Source: Sphingomonas sp. Leaf21 (GTDB lineage Bacteria; Pseudomonadota; Alphaproteobacteria; Sphingomonadales; Sphingomonadaceae). From it: DNA of 64,000 nt. Numbering within the stretch: the stretch's first letter is position 1; each line of letters starts with the position of its first letter. The notes beneath the pieces were generated by a model. That model did no database searches, was not told the DNA's origin, and was given only the letters and a program-made list of their open reading frames with translations. Where the stretch lies: contig NZ_CAKASM010000021.1 of assembly GCF_916858675.1 (NCBI RefSeq), forward strand, positions 1-64,000, in the 5' to 3' direction. The position numbers were made by a program, and so were the translations under genes. Positions 16,345 through 26,527 of the stretch are shown here, one piece after another.

Positions 16345-19017
16345 ATGACCAGCTCTTCCCCCTCGCTGTCCGACGCGGTGGCGCGCGCGCGCCGCCATTC
16401 CTCCTTCCTGGCGATGGTGCTCGATCGCGAGCCGGAGATAGAGGCGGCGGCACTGGCCGGTCGGCTGGTCGACCCGTGGGAGCTGGACGGCGACCTGCCC
16501 ATCGGTACGGCGCTCCGTCGCGAGCGGCGCGCATTGGCGCTGACCGTCGCGCTGGGCGATCTGGCGGGCCTGTACGATCTGACGGGGGTGACCCGTCGTC
16601 TGACCGATTTCGCCGACCGAGCGCTCGACCGGGCCATCCGGGCGGCGATCGAGGAGCGGACGCCCGGTGCGGAGCCGGTCGGCTTCACCGCCATAGCGCT
16701 CGGCAAGCAGGGTAGTCGCGAACTCAACTATTCGTCGGACATCGATCCGATCCTGCTGTTCGACCCGAAGACACTGCCGCATCGCCCGCGCGAGGAGCCG
16801 GAGGAGGCGGCGGTCCGCATCGCGAAGCGGGTGGTGGAACTGCTCCAGGCGCGGGACGGCGATGGCTATGTCCTGCGTGTCGACCTCCGCCTTCGGCCCT
16901 CGCCCGAGGCGACGCCGATCGCGATCCCGGTGGAAGGCGCGATCGCCTATTATGAAAGCCAGGCGCTGACGTGGGAGCGCGCGGCCTTCATCCGCGCGCG
17001 CGCGGCGGCGGGGGATATGGCGCTGGGCCAGCGCTTTCTCGATGCGATCCGGCCGTTCGTCTGGCGTCGCGCACTCGATTTCGGCGCGGTCGGGGAGATC
17101 CGCGACCTGACCCGGCGGATCCGCGACCATCATGCGCAGGGTCAGGCCATGGGCCCCGGCTATGACCTGAAGCGCGGACGCGGCGGGATACGGGAAATCG
17201 AATTCTTCGCGCAGATCCATCAGCTGATCCATGGCGGGCGCGATCCGGCCCTGCGCGCACCCGCGACCCGCGATGCGCTGGCGCGGCTGGCCGAGGCGGG
17301 GCGGATCGATCCGGTCGAGGCGGTGACGCTGTCCGATGCCTATGTCCTGCTGCGTACCATCGAGCATCGGGTGCAGATGATCGACGATCGCCAGACGCAT
17401 CAACTGCCGCTGGGCGACGGCATGGCGCGGGTGGCGCGGCTTCACGGCCTGGCCGACGGGGACGCGTTGATCGCGAAGCTGGCGCCGGTGACCGAAAGGG
17501 TCGGGCGGCTGTACGACGCGCTCGACGCCGACGAACGGCCGCGCCTGCCGCATGATCCGGTGCTGCTCGACGCGCGACTGACGGAGGCCGGGTTGCGCGA
17601 TACCGAGGCGGCGGCGCGGCGGATCGCGGCGTGGCGGGGCGGCGACTATGCGGCGCTGCGCAGCCCGGCGGCACGCGAGGCGCTCGACGCGGTGCTTCCG
17701 ACGCTGGTCGAGGCGTTGCGCGAGGCGCCCGATCCGGACGCCGCGTTGGTGAAGCTGGATGCGCTGTTCGAACGAATGACCAGCGCGATCAACATCTTCC
17801 GTCTGCTGGAGGCGCGGCCCGGCCTGGCCAGCCTGACGGTCGCGATCCTCAGCCACGCCGCGCCGCTATCCGCCGAGCTGGCCCGGCGGCCGGCGCTGCT
17901 CGATGGCCTTATCGATGCCTCCGCCTTCGAACCCCTGCCAGCCGTGCGCTTTCTCGAACGGGCGATGCGTGGCGGCGAGGCGGGGCAGGATTATCAGGAC
18001 CGGCTGGACCATGTCCGGCGCGTCGTCGGAGAGCTGCGCTTCGCACTCGGCGCGCAGATCGTGGCGGGGCGGGCCGATCCGCTCGAGGTGGCGGGCGGCT
18101 ATGCGCGCGTCGCGGAGGCGGCGGTGGGGGTGCTGGCGCAGGCGACGGTCGATGAGTTCGTCACCGCGCATGGCCGGGTGCCGGACAGCGAGCTGGTCAT
18201 CCTGGCGCTGGGTCGGATGGGTGGCGCGGCGCTGACCCATGCCTCCGACCTTGATCTCATCTATCTGTTCACGGGCGATTTCGCGGCGGAGTCGGACGGC
18301 CCCAAGCCGCTGGGCGCGACGCTTTACTACAATCGGTTGGCGCAGCGGGTGACGGCGGCGCTGTCGGTGCCGACCCAGGCGGGTCCGCTCTACCCGGTCG
18401 ATACCCGGCTTCGGCCCTCGGGCACGCAGGGGCCGCTGGTCGTCTCGATCGACAGCTTCGCCCGCTACCAGCGCGAGGATGCCTGGACCTGGGAGCATAT
18501 GGCGTTGACCCGGGCGCGGGCGATCTTTGGCTCGACGGCGGCGCGCGAGACGGTCGCGGCGATCATCGGCGACGTCTTGCGCGGAAACCGGCCCACGCGC
18601 GATGTGGCGGGCGAGGCGACCGCGATGCGCGCCGAGATGGCGCGGCACAAGCCGCCGCAGGGACCGCTCGACATCAAGCTGCTGCCTGGCGGACTGGTCG
18701 ATCTGGAATTCGCGGTGCATCGCGCGCAACTGGTCCACCGCACCGGCTTCGACCCCGATCTGGCGCGCGCCATCGCGGCGCTGGTCGAGCAGCGGCTGAT
18801 GCCGCCCGCGATGAAGACCGCGCATGACGTGCTGACCCGCGCGCTGGTCGCCTTCCGGTTGTTGGTCCCCGACGGCCAGGAACCGCCCGAATCGACCCGC
18901 CCGCTGATCGCGCGGGCGATGGCGCTGGCGGACTGGAACACCGTGGTTGCCACGCTGGGGGCGACGCGGCAGGAGGTCTCGCGGATATGGCAAGGAGACG
19001 GCGATGCAGCAGGGTGA
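16345..19017 (+). CDS. glnE: Bifunctional glutamine synthetase adenylyltransferase/adenylyl-removing enzyme
   Basis: 890 aa from the ATG at 16345. GlnE adenylylates and deadenylylates glutamine synthetase in response to PII. Both nucleotidyltransferase halves keep their metal-binding motifs: GKQGSRELNYSSDIDPILLF in the N-terminal removase domain and GRMGGAALTHASDLDLIYLF in the C-terminal domain. Length is at the short end for the family, as in other sphingomonads. Its 3' end overlaps the bcp start by 14 bases, so the two are coupled. Confidence 0.95.
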   Translation: MTSSSPSLSDAVARARRHSSFLAMVLDREPEIEAAALAGRLVDPWELDGDLPIGTALRRERRALALTVALGDLAGLYDLTGVTRRLTDFADRALDRAIRAAIEERTPGAEPVGFTAIALGKQGSRELNYSSDIDPILLFDPKTLPHRPREEPEEAAVRIAKRVVELLQARDGDGYVLRVDLRLRPSPEATPIAIPVEGAIAYYESQALTWERAAFIRARAAAGDMALGQRFLDAIRPFVWRRALDFGAVGEIRDLTRRIRDHHAQGQAMGPGYDLKRGRGGIREIEFFAQIHQLIHGGRDPALRAPATRDALARLAEAGRIDPVEAVTLSDAYVLLRTIEHRVQMIDDRQTHQLPLGDGMARVARLHGLADGDALIAKLAPVTERVGRLYDALDADERPRLPHDPVLLDARLTEAGLRDTEAAARRIAAWRGGDYAALRSPAAREALDAVLPTLVEALREAPDPDAALVKLDALFERMTSAINIFRLLEARPGLASLTVAILSHAAPLSAELARRPALLDGLIDASAFEPLPAVRFLERAMRGGEAGQDYQDRLDHVRRVVGELRFALGAQIVAGRADPLEVAGGYARVAEAAVGVLAQATVDEFVTAHGRVPDSELVILALGRMGGAALTHASDLDLIYLFTGDFAAESDGPKPLGATLYYNRLAQRVTAALSVPTQAGPLYPVDTRLRPSGTQGPLVVSIDSFARYQREDAWTWEHMALTRARAIFGSTAARETVAAIIGDVLRGNRPTRDVAGEATAMRAEMARHKPPQGPLDIKLLPGGLVDLEFAVHRAQLVHRTGFDPDLARAIAALVEQRLMPPAMKTAHDVLTRALVAFRLLVPDGQEPPESTRPLIARAMALADWNTVVATLGATRQEVSRIWQGDGDAAG

Positions 19018-19459
19018 CGCGATTCCGGCGGTGACGGTGAAAACCGCGAACGACGAGACACTGGCGCTGGCCGACGTGTCGGGTCCGCTGGTCGTCTATT
19101 TCTACCCCAAGGACGACACCAGCGGCTGCACGCGCGAGGCGCAGGACTTCACGGCGCTCACCGATGCGTTCGCCGATGCGGGCGTTCGGGTCATCGGCAT
19201 CTCGAAGGACAGCCCCGCCAGGCATCGTAAGTTCACCGAGAAGCATTCGCTCACGGTCGAGCTGGCGAGCGACGAGGCTGGCGCGGCGTGCGAGGCGTTC
19301 GGCGTCTGGGGCGAGAAGATGCTGTACGGCAAGACCTATATGGGGATCGAGCGCGCAACCTTCCTGTTCGGTCGCGACGGGACGCTCGTGCAGAGCTGGC
19401 GCAAGGTGAAGGTGCCGGGCCATGCCGCGGCGGTGCTGGAGGCGGCGCGCGCGCTTTGA
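19004..19459 (+). CDS. bcp: Thiol peroxidase of the BCP/PrxQ family
   Basis: 151 aa from the ATG at 19004 with AAGGAG upstream inside glnE. It reduces peroxides with thioredoxin. The peroxidatic Cys is at 42 (YPKDDTSGCTREAQDF). The resolving Cys five residues later in E. coli BCP is Gln here, but a second Cys at 96 (AACEAFGVWGEK) lies where some PrxQ enzymes carry the alternative resolving Cys. It overlaps glnE upstream and the DUF455 gene downstream. Confidence 0.93.
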   Translation: MQQGDAIPAVTVKTANDETLALADVSGPLVVYFYPKDDTSGCTREAQDFTALTDAFADAGVRVIGISKDSPARHRKFTEKHSLTVELASDEAGAACEAFGVWGEKMLYGKTYMGIERATFLFGRDGTLVQSWRKVKVPGHAAAVLEAARAL

Positions 19460-20286
19460 CGACGGGGTCGATCGCCGAAGCCTGCGCGGCCGTGCTGCGC
19501 GAGGGCGAACCGCTTGCCAAGGTGAAGCTGGCACGCCGTGTCGCGCGCGACTGGCGGCGGGGGATGCTGGCGCATCGGTTCGACACCGCCATGCCGGATT
19601 CGCCCGGGCGGCCCGACCGGCCGGAACTGCTGCCGCCCAACCGGATGCCGAAGCGGGGGCGCGGCGGTTCGGAAAAGGGGCGGATCGCGCTGCTCCATGC
19701 GCTGGCGCATATCGAGTTTTCGGCGATCGACCTGGCGTTCGACGCGGCGGGGCGGTTCGGCGGGCAGTTCCCACGCCGCTTCGTCAACGACTGGATCTCG
19801 GTCGGCGCGGACGAGGCGATGCATTTCGCCGTGCTGCACCGGCGGCTGCGCACGCTGGGTTCGGGGTACGGCGCGCTTCCCGCCCATGCGGGCCTGTGGG
19901 AGGCGGCGGAGGCGACGGCGCATGACGCGATGGCGCGCCTGGCCATCGTACCGATGGTGCTGGAAGCGCGCGGACTGGACGTCACGCCCGAGACGGTCGC
20001 GCGGTTTCGCGGGGGCGGCGACGAGACATCGGCCCGCATCCTCCACCGCATCTTCACCGACGAGATTCGTCATGTCGGTTTCGGCGCGAAATGGTTCGGT
20101 TATCTCGCTGCGGGGCACGATATAGAGCCAGCGGCGCATTGGCAGATGTTGGTCCGCCGCTACTTCCGGGGCGTCGTTAAGCCACCGTTCAACGTTTCGG
20201 CGCGCGAGTCAGCCGGTTTGACGCGGGATTTCTACGAACCTCTTGCGGACATGGAACCCATGACGGCACAAGCTGACCGTCTGTAA
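19456..20286 (+). CDS. DUF455 ferritin-like protein
   Basis: 276 aa, started at the TTG that overlaps the bcp stop (TTGA); no better start is seen. Ferritin-like helices carry likely di-iron ligands: E in HALAHIEFSAIDLAF, the ExxH of DEAMHFAVLH, and the ExxH of DEIRHVGFGAKW. The family is widespread in proteobacteria, with unproven function. Coupling to the peroxidase gene suggests a redox or iron role, which is inference. Confidence 0.82.
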   Translation: MTTGSIAEACAAVLREGEPLAKVKLARRVARDWRRGMLAHRFDTAMPDSPGRPDRPELLPPNRMPKRGRGGSEKGRIALLHALAHIEFSAIDLAFDAAGRFGGQFPRRFVNDWISVGADEAMHFAVLHRRLRTLGSGYGALPAHAGLWEAAEATAHDAMARLAIVPMVLEARGLDVTPETVARFRGGGDETSARILHRIFTDEIRHVGFGAKWFGYLAAGHDIEPAAHWQMLVRRYFRGVVKPPFNVSARESAGLTRDFYEPLADMEPMTAQADRL

Positions 20287-20372
20287 CGCGGTGGGGCTGC
20301 GAAACAGGATTGGATGGGACAAGCCGGCAAACCCGACTGCGGGGGCGCTCGGCATACAGATGTCGGGGTTCG

Positions 20373-21119
20373 ATGAAGCAGCTTCAGTTTTCGGGTAAAT
20401 CGATTGCTTCGCGCGTCCGATCCGTCCTTGCCACCACCGCCGTCATCGCAATGACCGGCAATGCCGCGATCGCGGCGTCCTCCGCACCGGTCGCGCCCAC
20501 GGCGCCGCATCAGGCCCCGGCCGCGGTCGGTGGCGAATTCATCCCCGCCAACAGCGCCGAAGCCTCGGCCGATCTGCGCACCGACCAGCAGTTCCGCACC
20601 ATCTTCCAGACGTGGAAGAAGATGGACACGCTGCAAAAGGGCGTGATCGCGATCCCGTCGGTCCATCCGGTCGAGAAGCTCCAGTTCACCAGCAATTTCG
20701 GCATCCGCTCGGACCCGTTCCGGGGCACCGCCGCGATGCATGCCGGGGTCGACATTCCCGGTCCGGTCGGCACGCCGATCTACGCCACCGCCGATGGCAT
20801 CGTCGATCATGCGGGTTGGCAGGGCGGATATGGCAATCTGGTCGAGGTCAATCATGGCAAGGGCATCGCCACCCGCTATGGCCATCTCTCCAAGATCCTG
20901 GTCGCCGATGGCACCCGCGTGACGCGCGGCCAACTGATCGCGCTGATGGGCTCGACCGGCCGTTCGACCGGTCCGCACCTCCATTATGAGGTCCGCATGG
21001 ACGGTCATGCGGTCAACCCGATCCCCTTCCTGACGACCGGCGACTATCTGACCGCGTCGCAGGATCACGCGATCCACCAGATACCGGTGTCGACCGACGG
21101 CCCGGCCGCGCAGGACTGA
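20373..21119 (+). CDS. M23-family peptidoglycan endopeptidase
   Basis: 248 aa. A long signal sequence (cleavage near residue 37, AAIAAS) leads to a short linker and a LytM/M23 domain. Zinc ligands are present: H and D in MHAGVDIPG and the HxH of GPHLHYEV, plus the GYGNLVEVNHGKG core. It should cleave peptide cross-bridges in the periplasm. No LysM is seen. The active-site set is complete, so it is an enzyme and not an EnvC-type activator. Confidence 0.9.
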   Translation: MKQLQFSGKSIASRVRSVLATTAVIAMTGNAAIAASSAPVAPTAPHQAPAAVGGEFIPANSAEASADLRTDQQFRTIFQTWKKMDTLQKGVIAIPSVHPVEKLQFTSNFGIRSDPFRGTAAMHAGVDIPGPVGTPIYATADGIVDHAGWQGGYGNLVEVNHGKGIATRYGHLSKILVADGTRVTRGQLIALMGSTGRSTGPHLHYEVRMDGHAVNPIPFLTTGDYLTASQDHAIHQIPVSTDGPAAQD

Positions 21120-21134
21120 TACACCTCTTTCGCT

Positions 21135-21275
21135 GCGGCTGAAGCCCCTCTGTCGGGCCTTCGGCCCGCCACCTCCCCAAGCAAGCCTCGGGAGAAGGAA
21201 GGTTTTCCAAATCCTCCCCAAGCTATGCTTGGGGAGGGGGGCCATCGCAAAGCGATGGTGGAGGGGCAAGGGCCC
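21135..21275. repeat. Dispersed palindromic repeat (cctccccaagc / gcttggggagg type)
   Basis: Between the M23 gene and erpA are palindromes such as cctccccaagc..tgcttggggagg, followed by 'ggggccatcgcaaagcgatggtggaggggc'. This is the same family as the tandem array at 47.2 kb and single copies at 8.5 and 50.1 kb. Confidence 0.6.
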
Positions 21276-21318
21276 GGCGGGGATTGCCCCGTTCGCCCCC
21301 CGCGCCTATCTGACCTTC

Positions 21319-21657
21319 ATGGCCACCAGCATTTCCGAAATCGCGCTGACCCCGGCCGCCGCGGCGCGTGTCGCGACGATCGCCGAGCGACAGCATAAGC
21401 CCGCCATCCTGCGCCTGTCGGTCGAGGGCGGCGGCTGTTCGGGCTTCCAGTATAAATTCGGCCTGGCCGATGCCCCAGCCGAGGACGACGCCGTCGCGCT
21501 GACCGATGGCGTCACGCTGGTCGTCGACAGCATCAGCCTGGACCTCGTGCGCGGTGCGCAGGTGGATTATGTCGAATCGCTGGGCGGCGCGGCGTTTCAG
21601 GTGAAGAACCCCAACGCGGCCTCGGGCTGTGGTTGCGGCACCAGCTTCTCGGTCTGA
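21319..21657 (+). CDS. erpA: Iron-sulfur cluster insertion protein ErpA (A-type carrier)
   Basis: 112 aa. A-type carriers deliver Fe-S clusters to target enzymes. The three cluster-binding cysteines are at 40 (GGGCSGFQY), 104 and 106 (SGCGCGTSF). It starts with ALTPAAAARV, typical of the family. ErpA and IscA are hard to tell apart by sequence; the isolated location away from isc/suf genes favours ErpA. The xth gene begins two bases after the stop. Confidence 0.88.
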   Translation: MATSISEIALTPAAAARVATIAERQHKPAILRLSVEGGGCSGFQYKFGLADAPAEDDAVALTDGVTLVVDSISLDLVRGAQVDYVESLGGAAFQVKNPNAASGCGCGTSFSV

Positions 21658-21658
21658 C

Positions 21659-22435
21659 GTGAAGATCACGACCTATAACGTCAACGGGATCAAGGCCCGT
21701 CTGCCACGGCTGCTCGAATATCTGGGCGAGGCCGACGCGGATATCGTCTGCCTTCAGGAACTGAAGGCCAGCGACGACACCTTCCCCGTCAAGGATATCG
21801 AGGCGGCGGGCTATGGCGCGGCCTGGCATGGCCAGAAGAGCTGGAACGGCGTCGCGGTCCTGGCGCGCGGGGCCCAGCCGCTCGAGCGTCAGCGCGGCCT
21901 GGCAGGCGAGGACGAGGACGAACATAGCCGCTACCTCGAATGCGATGTGAACGGTCTGGTCGTCGCGTCGCTCTACCTGCCCAATGGCAATCCGCAGCCG
22001 GGGCCGAAATTCGATTACAAGCTGCGCTGGATGGAGCGGCTGGCGTCGCGTGCGCGTGCCCTGCTGGCGGAGGAAGTCCCTGCGGTGCTGGCGGGCGACT
22101 ATAATGTCATTCCCAATGACGACGACACATTCTCGGTTCCCGCAATGGCGAGCGACGCGCTGATGCAGCCCGAAAGCCGCGCCGCCTATCGCCGGTTGCT
22201 CGCACAGGGGTGGACCGACTCGCTGCGCACGCGGGCGCCCAGGGGCGGTGTGTGGACCTTCTGGGACTATCAGGCCGGGTCGTGGCAACGCGATGCGGGG
22301 TTCCGGATCGACCATCTGCTGCTCAGTCCGCAGGCCGCCGACCGGCTGGTCGATGCGGGCGTGGACAAGAGCTATCGCGGGCGCGAAAAGGCCAGCGATC
22401 ATGCCCCGACCTGGGTGAAACTGCGCGACGCGTAA
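21659..22435 (+). CDS. xth: Exodeoxyribonuclease III
   Basis: 258 aa from the GTG at 21659. It acts in base excision repair as an AP endonuclease and 3' exonuclease. Motifs are complete: TYNVNGIKAR, the metal-binding Glu in CLQELKA, the catalytic GDYNVIPND with DN, and the C-terminal SDHAPTWV with the catalytic DH. Length matches the family (about 260). Confidence 0.95.
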   Translation: MKITTYNVNGIKARLPRLLEYLGEADADIVCLQELKASDDTFPVKDIEAAGYGAAWHGQKSWNGVAVLARGAQPLERQRGLAGEDEDEHSRYLECDVNGLVVASLYLPNGNPQPGPKFDYKLRWMERLASRARALLAEEVPAVLAGDYNVIPNDDDTFSVPAMASDALMQPESRAAYRRLLAQGWTDSLRTRAPRGGVWTFWDYQAGSWQRDAGFRIDHLLLSPQAADRLVDAGVDKSYRGREKASDHAPTWVKLRDA

Positions 22436-22456
22436 GGCGCGGGTTCCTGCCGTTCC

Positions 22457-22500
22457 CATGGTCCATCCCGGCGAAGGCCGGGATCCGGTTTCGGCACTGG
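22457..22500. repeat. REP-like palindrome (atcccggcgaaggccgggat)
   Basis: Palindrome 'ccatcccggcgaaggccgggatcc' downstream of xth. The same core occurs twice at 33637-33740. It is a common intergenic sequence in sphingomonads and caulobacters. Confidence 0.6.
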
Positions 22501-22685
22501 CGGGATATACCGGCCCCCGGCTGGTGATGGGGTGGGGCAAGTTCCTCGCCCTTCGTCACCAGCGACGTCCGGTAAGCATCGCCGATCGCTTGGCATCTCG
22601 CCTGTCCCGCGATCCATCTCCCCTTGTCGCGGAGCGGTTAAAAGGGTTTATCGGCGGCCTGAGCAGACTTGACCGAGACCCGCCG

Positions 22686-23102
22686 ATGCGCCGTGCCGCT
22701 CCTCTCTTCGTGATGGCCCTGACGCTGGCCGCCTGCCAGCAACGCGCCGGGTCGATCGACGACCGGGTGGCGGAGGCGGAAGCGCAGGATCGCGCGCGGC
22801 AGGAAAAGACGGCGCGCGACGCGGTCGCGCAGACCGAGGATCAGGTCCGGGTCAGGATGCTCGAACAGCGTATTTCCGCGCTCGAGGCGCAGGTTGCCGC
22901 GATGCAGGGCGATCGGAAGCTTCTCGACGCGCAACTGGTCGAACAGCGGCTGAACCAGATCGAGGCGCGCGATGCGGGCGGTCCAGCGCCATCGCCGTCC
23001 CCGGTCGCCCCGCCGGGGGGCAAGACGGCGGCACCGGCTCGCGCACCGGCGGCGTCCGCGACACCCGCCGCGCGCAAACCACTGGTCCTCGACCTGCGAT
23101 AG
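22686..23102 (+). CDS. Putative coiled-coil lipoprotein
   Basis: 138 aa. The signal ends in a lipobox (FVMALTLAAC, Cys at about 17). Residues 25-85 are strongly heptad-like and rich in Glu, Gln, Arg and Ala (VRMLEQRISALEAQVAAMQ), indicating a coiled coil, and the C-terminus is a Pro/Ala linker ending RKPLVLDLR. I do not recognise a family; it resembles short outer-membrane anchored coiled-coil proteins. Confidence 0.72.
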   Translation: MRRAAPLFVMALTLAACQQRAGSIDDRVAEAEAQDRARQEKTARDAVAQTEDQVRVRMLEQRISALEAQVAAMQGDRKLLDAQLVEQRLNQIEARDAGGPAPSPSPVAPPGGKTAAPARAPAASATPAARKPLVLDLR

Positions 23103-23120
23103 CGGCGCGGCGGGGGAAGG

Positions 23121-23146
23121 GCGCTCCGGCACGGTGACCGGAGCGC
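23121..23146. terminator. Hairpin between convergent genes
   Basis: Inverted repeat gcgctccgg / ccggagcgc with an 8-base loop, between the coiled-coil lipoprotein gene and the leftward SWIB gene. There is no clear T run, so it may act weakly in both directions. Confidence 0.45.
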
Positions 23147-23156
23147 GCGCGAAGGC

Positions 23157-23417
23157 TTACTTCTTCAGGTGCGCCGAGATGAACTTGTTCATCTCGAACA
23201 TGGTGCACTTGTCCTTGCCGAACACCTTCTTCAGCTTGTCGTCGGCCAGGATTTCCCGCTTGTTTTCAGGGTTCTGCAGGTTGTTGGCCTTGATGTAATC
23301 CCACACCTTGCTGATGACCTGGCTGCGCGGCAGCTTCTCGTTGCCGACGATCGCGCCGAGTTCCTCGGACGGCTGGACCGGCGCGTGGATGCCGGTGCCC
23401 GTGGTTGCGGTGGCCAT
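23157..23417 (-). CDS. SWIB/MDM2-domain protein
   Basis: 86 aa, almost entirely a SWIB domain: LGAIVGNEKLPRSQVISKVW, then DYIKANNLQNPENKREILAD and a C-terminal KCTMFEMNKFISAHLKK. SWIB domains are best known from eukaryotic chromatin remodelling, but stand-alone versions occur in alphaproteobacteria and chlamydiae, where the role is unknown and nucleoid association is suspected. It lies 57 bases beyond a DUF2945 gene on the same strand; both small genes are typical of stress regulons. Confidence 0.92.
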   Translation of the reverse strand: MATATTGTGIHAPVQPSEELGAIVGNEKLPRSQVISKVWDYIKANNLQNPENKREILADDKLKKVFGKDKCTMFEMNKFISAHLKK

Positions 23418-23474
23418 GTGTTTCCTTCCCTTAATCCTTCTGCGTCCCGGCCTTACCGGCGGGCCGCGCGTGAA

Positions 23475-23678
23475 TCACGCCTTTTTGAGCGCGTCCGCCT
23501 TGTGCGCCGCCTTTCCGCCGTTGTCACTCTCTACTATGTATTGCGGCTCATCCTTGGACGCGCGGACCGTGTGGCCCTTGATGCTGGTGTCGGTCGTCTG
23601 TTTTTTTACGACCTTGCCCTCGGCGGTCCCGCCATGGCTATTCCATTCGACATGATCGCCTTTTTTGAACTCGGTCAT
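23475..23678 (-). CDS. DUF2945 / HVA1-family small protein
   Basis: 67 aa from the ATG at 23678. It begins EFKKGDHVEWNSHGGTAEGKV, the signature of the DUF2945 (HVA1, TUDOR-like) family, with KVVKKQTTDTSIKGHTVRAS and a Lys/Ala-rich end. The family adopts a small beta barrel; its function is unknown. It precedes the SWIB gene, probably in one transcript. Confidence 0.85.
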   Translation of the reverse strand: MTEFKKGDHVEWNSHGGTAEGKVVKKQTTDTSIKGHTVRASKDEPQYIVESDNGGKAAHKADALKKA

Positions 23679-23788
23679 CGTCGCTCTCCCGTTCGTTCTG
23701 ATCGGCATCAATCCTCGCGCGCGCTGGTTGGTTGCACGGGGCGGCGCGACGCGGCATCAGGGCGCCAGCCCAAGGAGACAGGAACACC

Positions 23789-24900
<1,112 letters not shown>

Positions 24901-24901
<1 letters not shown>

Positions 24902-25287
24902 TGTTCAGCCATGTCATGCTGGGGGCCGACGACATCGCCGCGGCCAAGCGCTTCTATGATGCGACGCTGGGCGTGCTGGGCGCGGCGGAGGGGGTGATCG
25001 ATCCGCTCGGGCGACTGGTCTACAGTCACAAGGGCGCACGCTTCCTGATCTCGAAGCCGATCAATGGCGAGCCCGCCACATATGCCAATGGTGCGACGCT
25101 GGGGTTCGTGATGGACTCGCCGGAACAGGCCGATGCCTGGTACGCGGCGGGCCTGGCGAACGGCGGCACCGCGATCGAGAACCCGCCCGGTATCCGGGAG
25201 GTGCCGGTGGGGAAGGTCTATCTGGCTTACCTGCGCGATCCGACCGGCAACAAGCTGTGCGCGCGGCATCTGGTGGAGGCGGCCTGA
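24901..25287 (+). CDS. VOC-family (glyoxalase-like) protein, copy 1
   Basis: 128 aa, starting in the adhC stop. A single VOC fold: FSHVMLGADDIAAAKRFYDA at the N-terminus and a C-terminal VYLAYLRDPTGNKLCARH. Metal-ligand positions (H4, E/R in mid, D in RDPTGNK) follow the glyoxalase-like pattern, but the substrate is unknown. It is about 50% alike to the next gene by eye, a tandem duplication. Its place between adhC and purU suggests handling a formaldehyde or glutathione-related compound, which is inference. Confidence 0.85.
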
Positions 25288-25670
25288 TGTATACCCATAT
25301 CATGGTCGGATCGAACGACATCGCGCGGTCCAAGGCCTTTTATGACGCCCTGTTCGGCGCGCTCGGCGGGCAGGCGGGAATGCAGAATGGCGACCGGATC
25401 CTGTACCGCCACAATGGTGCGACCTTCATCGTCACCCGCCCGATCGACGGCCAGCCCGCCACTCCCGCCAATGGCGGCACCATCGGCCTGGGCGCCGCCG
25501 ATCCGGCGCAGGTCGCGGCGGCCCATGCGGCGGGCGTCGCCCATGGCGGTACGGCGATCGAAGGGCCGCTGGGCGAGCGCCAGACGGGGCTCGGGCCAGC
25601 CTATCTGGGTTATCTGCGCGATCCCGACGGCAACAAGCTTTGCCTGGGTTGTCGCCTGCCCGCCGCATGA
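25287..25670 (+). CDS. VOC-family (glyoxalase-like) protein, copy 2
   Basis: 127 aa, overlapping both neighbours. It matches copy 1 in YTHIMVGSNDIARSKAFYDA and LGYLRDPDGNKLCLG and in overall length. The two copies probably arose by tandem duplication. Each monomer has half the sites of a classical glyoxalase I dimer, so they could form a heterodimer. The substrate is unknown. Confidence 0.85.
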   Translation: MYTHIMVGSNDIARSKAFYDALFGALGGQAGMQNGDRILYRHNGATFIVTRPIDGQPATPANGGTIGLGAADPAQVAAAHAAGVAHGGTAIEGPLGERQTGLGPAYLGYLRDPDGNKLCLGCRLPAA

Positions 25671-26527
25671 GCGACGACTATATCCTGACGCTGGCGTGCC
25701 AGGACCGGGTCGGCATCGTCGCCGCCGTGTCGGGCGCGCTGGCGGGGATCGACGGATTCATCCTCGACAGCCAGCAATATGCCGATCTGGAGACGGGGCG
25801 CTTCTTCCTGCGCATCGTCTTCACCGGCCAGGGCGCGCGCTTCCCAACGTCGGTCGAGGGGGTGAGGGCGGCGCTGGCGGACCCGGCGGCGCGGTTCGGC
25901 TTCGACTGGCATCTGGCGCCTGCCACCGAGCGACCCCGGATGCTGATCGCGGTGTCCAAGGGCTCGCACTGCCTGAACGACCTGCTCCATCGCTGGCGCA
26001 CCAACACGCTGCCGGTCGAGATCGTCGGCGTCGTCTCCAACCACGATAGCTTGCGCCCGCTGGTCGAATGGCACGGCCTGCCCTGGCACCACCTGCCGGT
26101 CAGCGACGCCAACCGCGCCGAGCAGGAGACCGCGATGCTGGCCCTGATGGACGATAGCGGGGCCGATTATCTCGTGCTTGCCCGTTACATGCAGGTGCTG
26201 GGGGAGCGGCTGGTCTCGGGCCTTTCGGGGCGGTGCATCAACATTCATCACAGCTTCCTGCCCGGCTTCAAGGGGGCGCAGCCCTATCACCGGGCCCATG
26301 CGCGCGGCGTCAAGCTGATCGGCGCGACCGCGCATTTCGTGACCGCCGACCTCGACGAAGGGCCGATCATCGAACAGGCGGTCGAGCGGGTCGATCACCG
26401 CGCCAGCGTCGACGACCTGATCCGCATCGGCCGCGATATCGAGGCGCAGGTACTCGCCCGCGCCGTCGCCTGGGTGGGCGAGCGGCGGGTCTTCCTCAAT
26501 GACAACCGGACGGTGGTGTTCCGATGA
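25667..26527 (+). CDS. purU: Formyltetrahydrofolate deformylase
   Basis: 286 aa. It hydrolyses 10-formyl-THF to formate and THF. An N-terminal ACT domain (ILTLACQDRVGIVAAVSGAL) is followed by the formyltransferase fold with the GAR-transformylase-like signature (GRCINIHHSFLPGFKGAQPY). The Asp needed for deformylation lies in DLDEGPIIEQ. Embedding between VOC genes and fghA, with 4-base overlaps, ties one-carbon release to formaldehyde oxidation. Confidence 0.94.
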   Translation: MSDDYILTLACQDRVGIVAAVSGALAGIDGFILDSQQYADLETGRFFLRIVFTGQGARFPTSVEGVRAALADPAARFGFDWHLAPATERPRMLIAVSKGSHCLNDLLHRWRTNTLPVEIVGVVSNHDSLRPLVEWHGLPWHHLPVSDANRAEQETAMLALMDDSGADYLVLARYMQVLGERLVSGLSGRCINIHHSFLPGFKGAQPYHRAHARGVKLIGATAHFVTADLDEGPIIEQAVERVDHRASVDDLIRIGRDIEAQVLARAVAWVGERRVFLNDNRTVVFR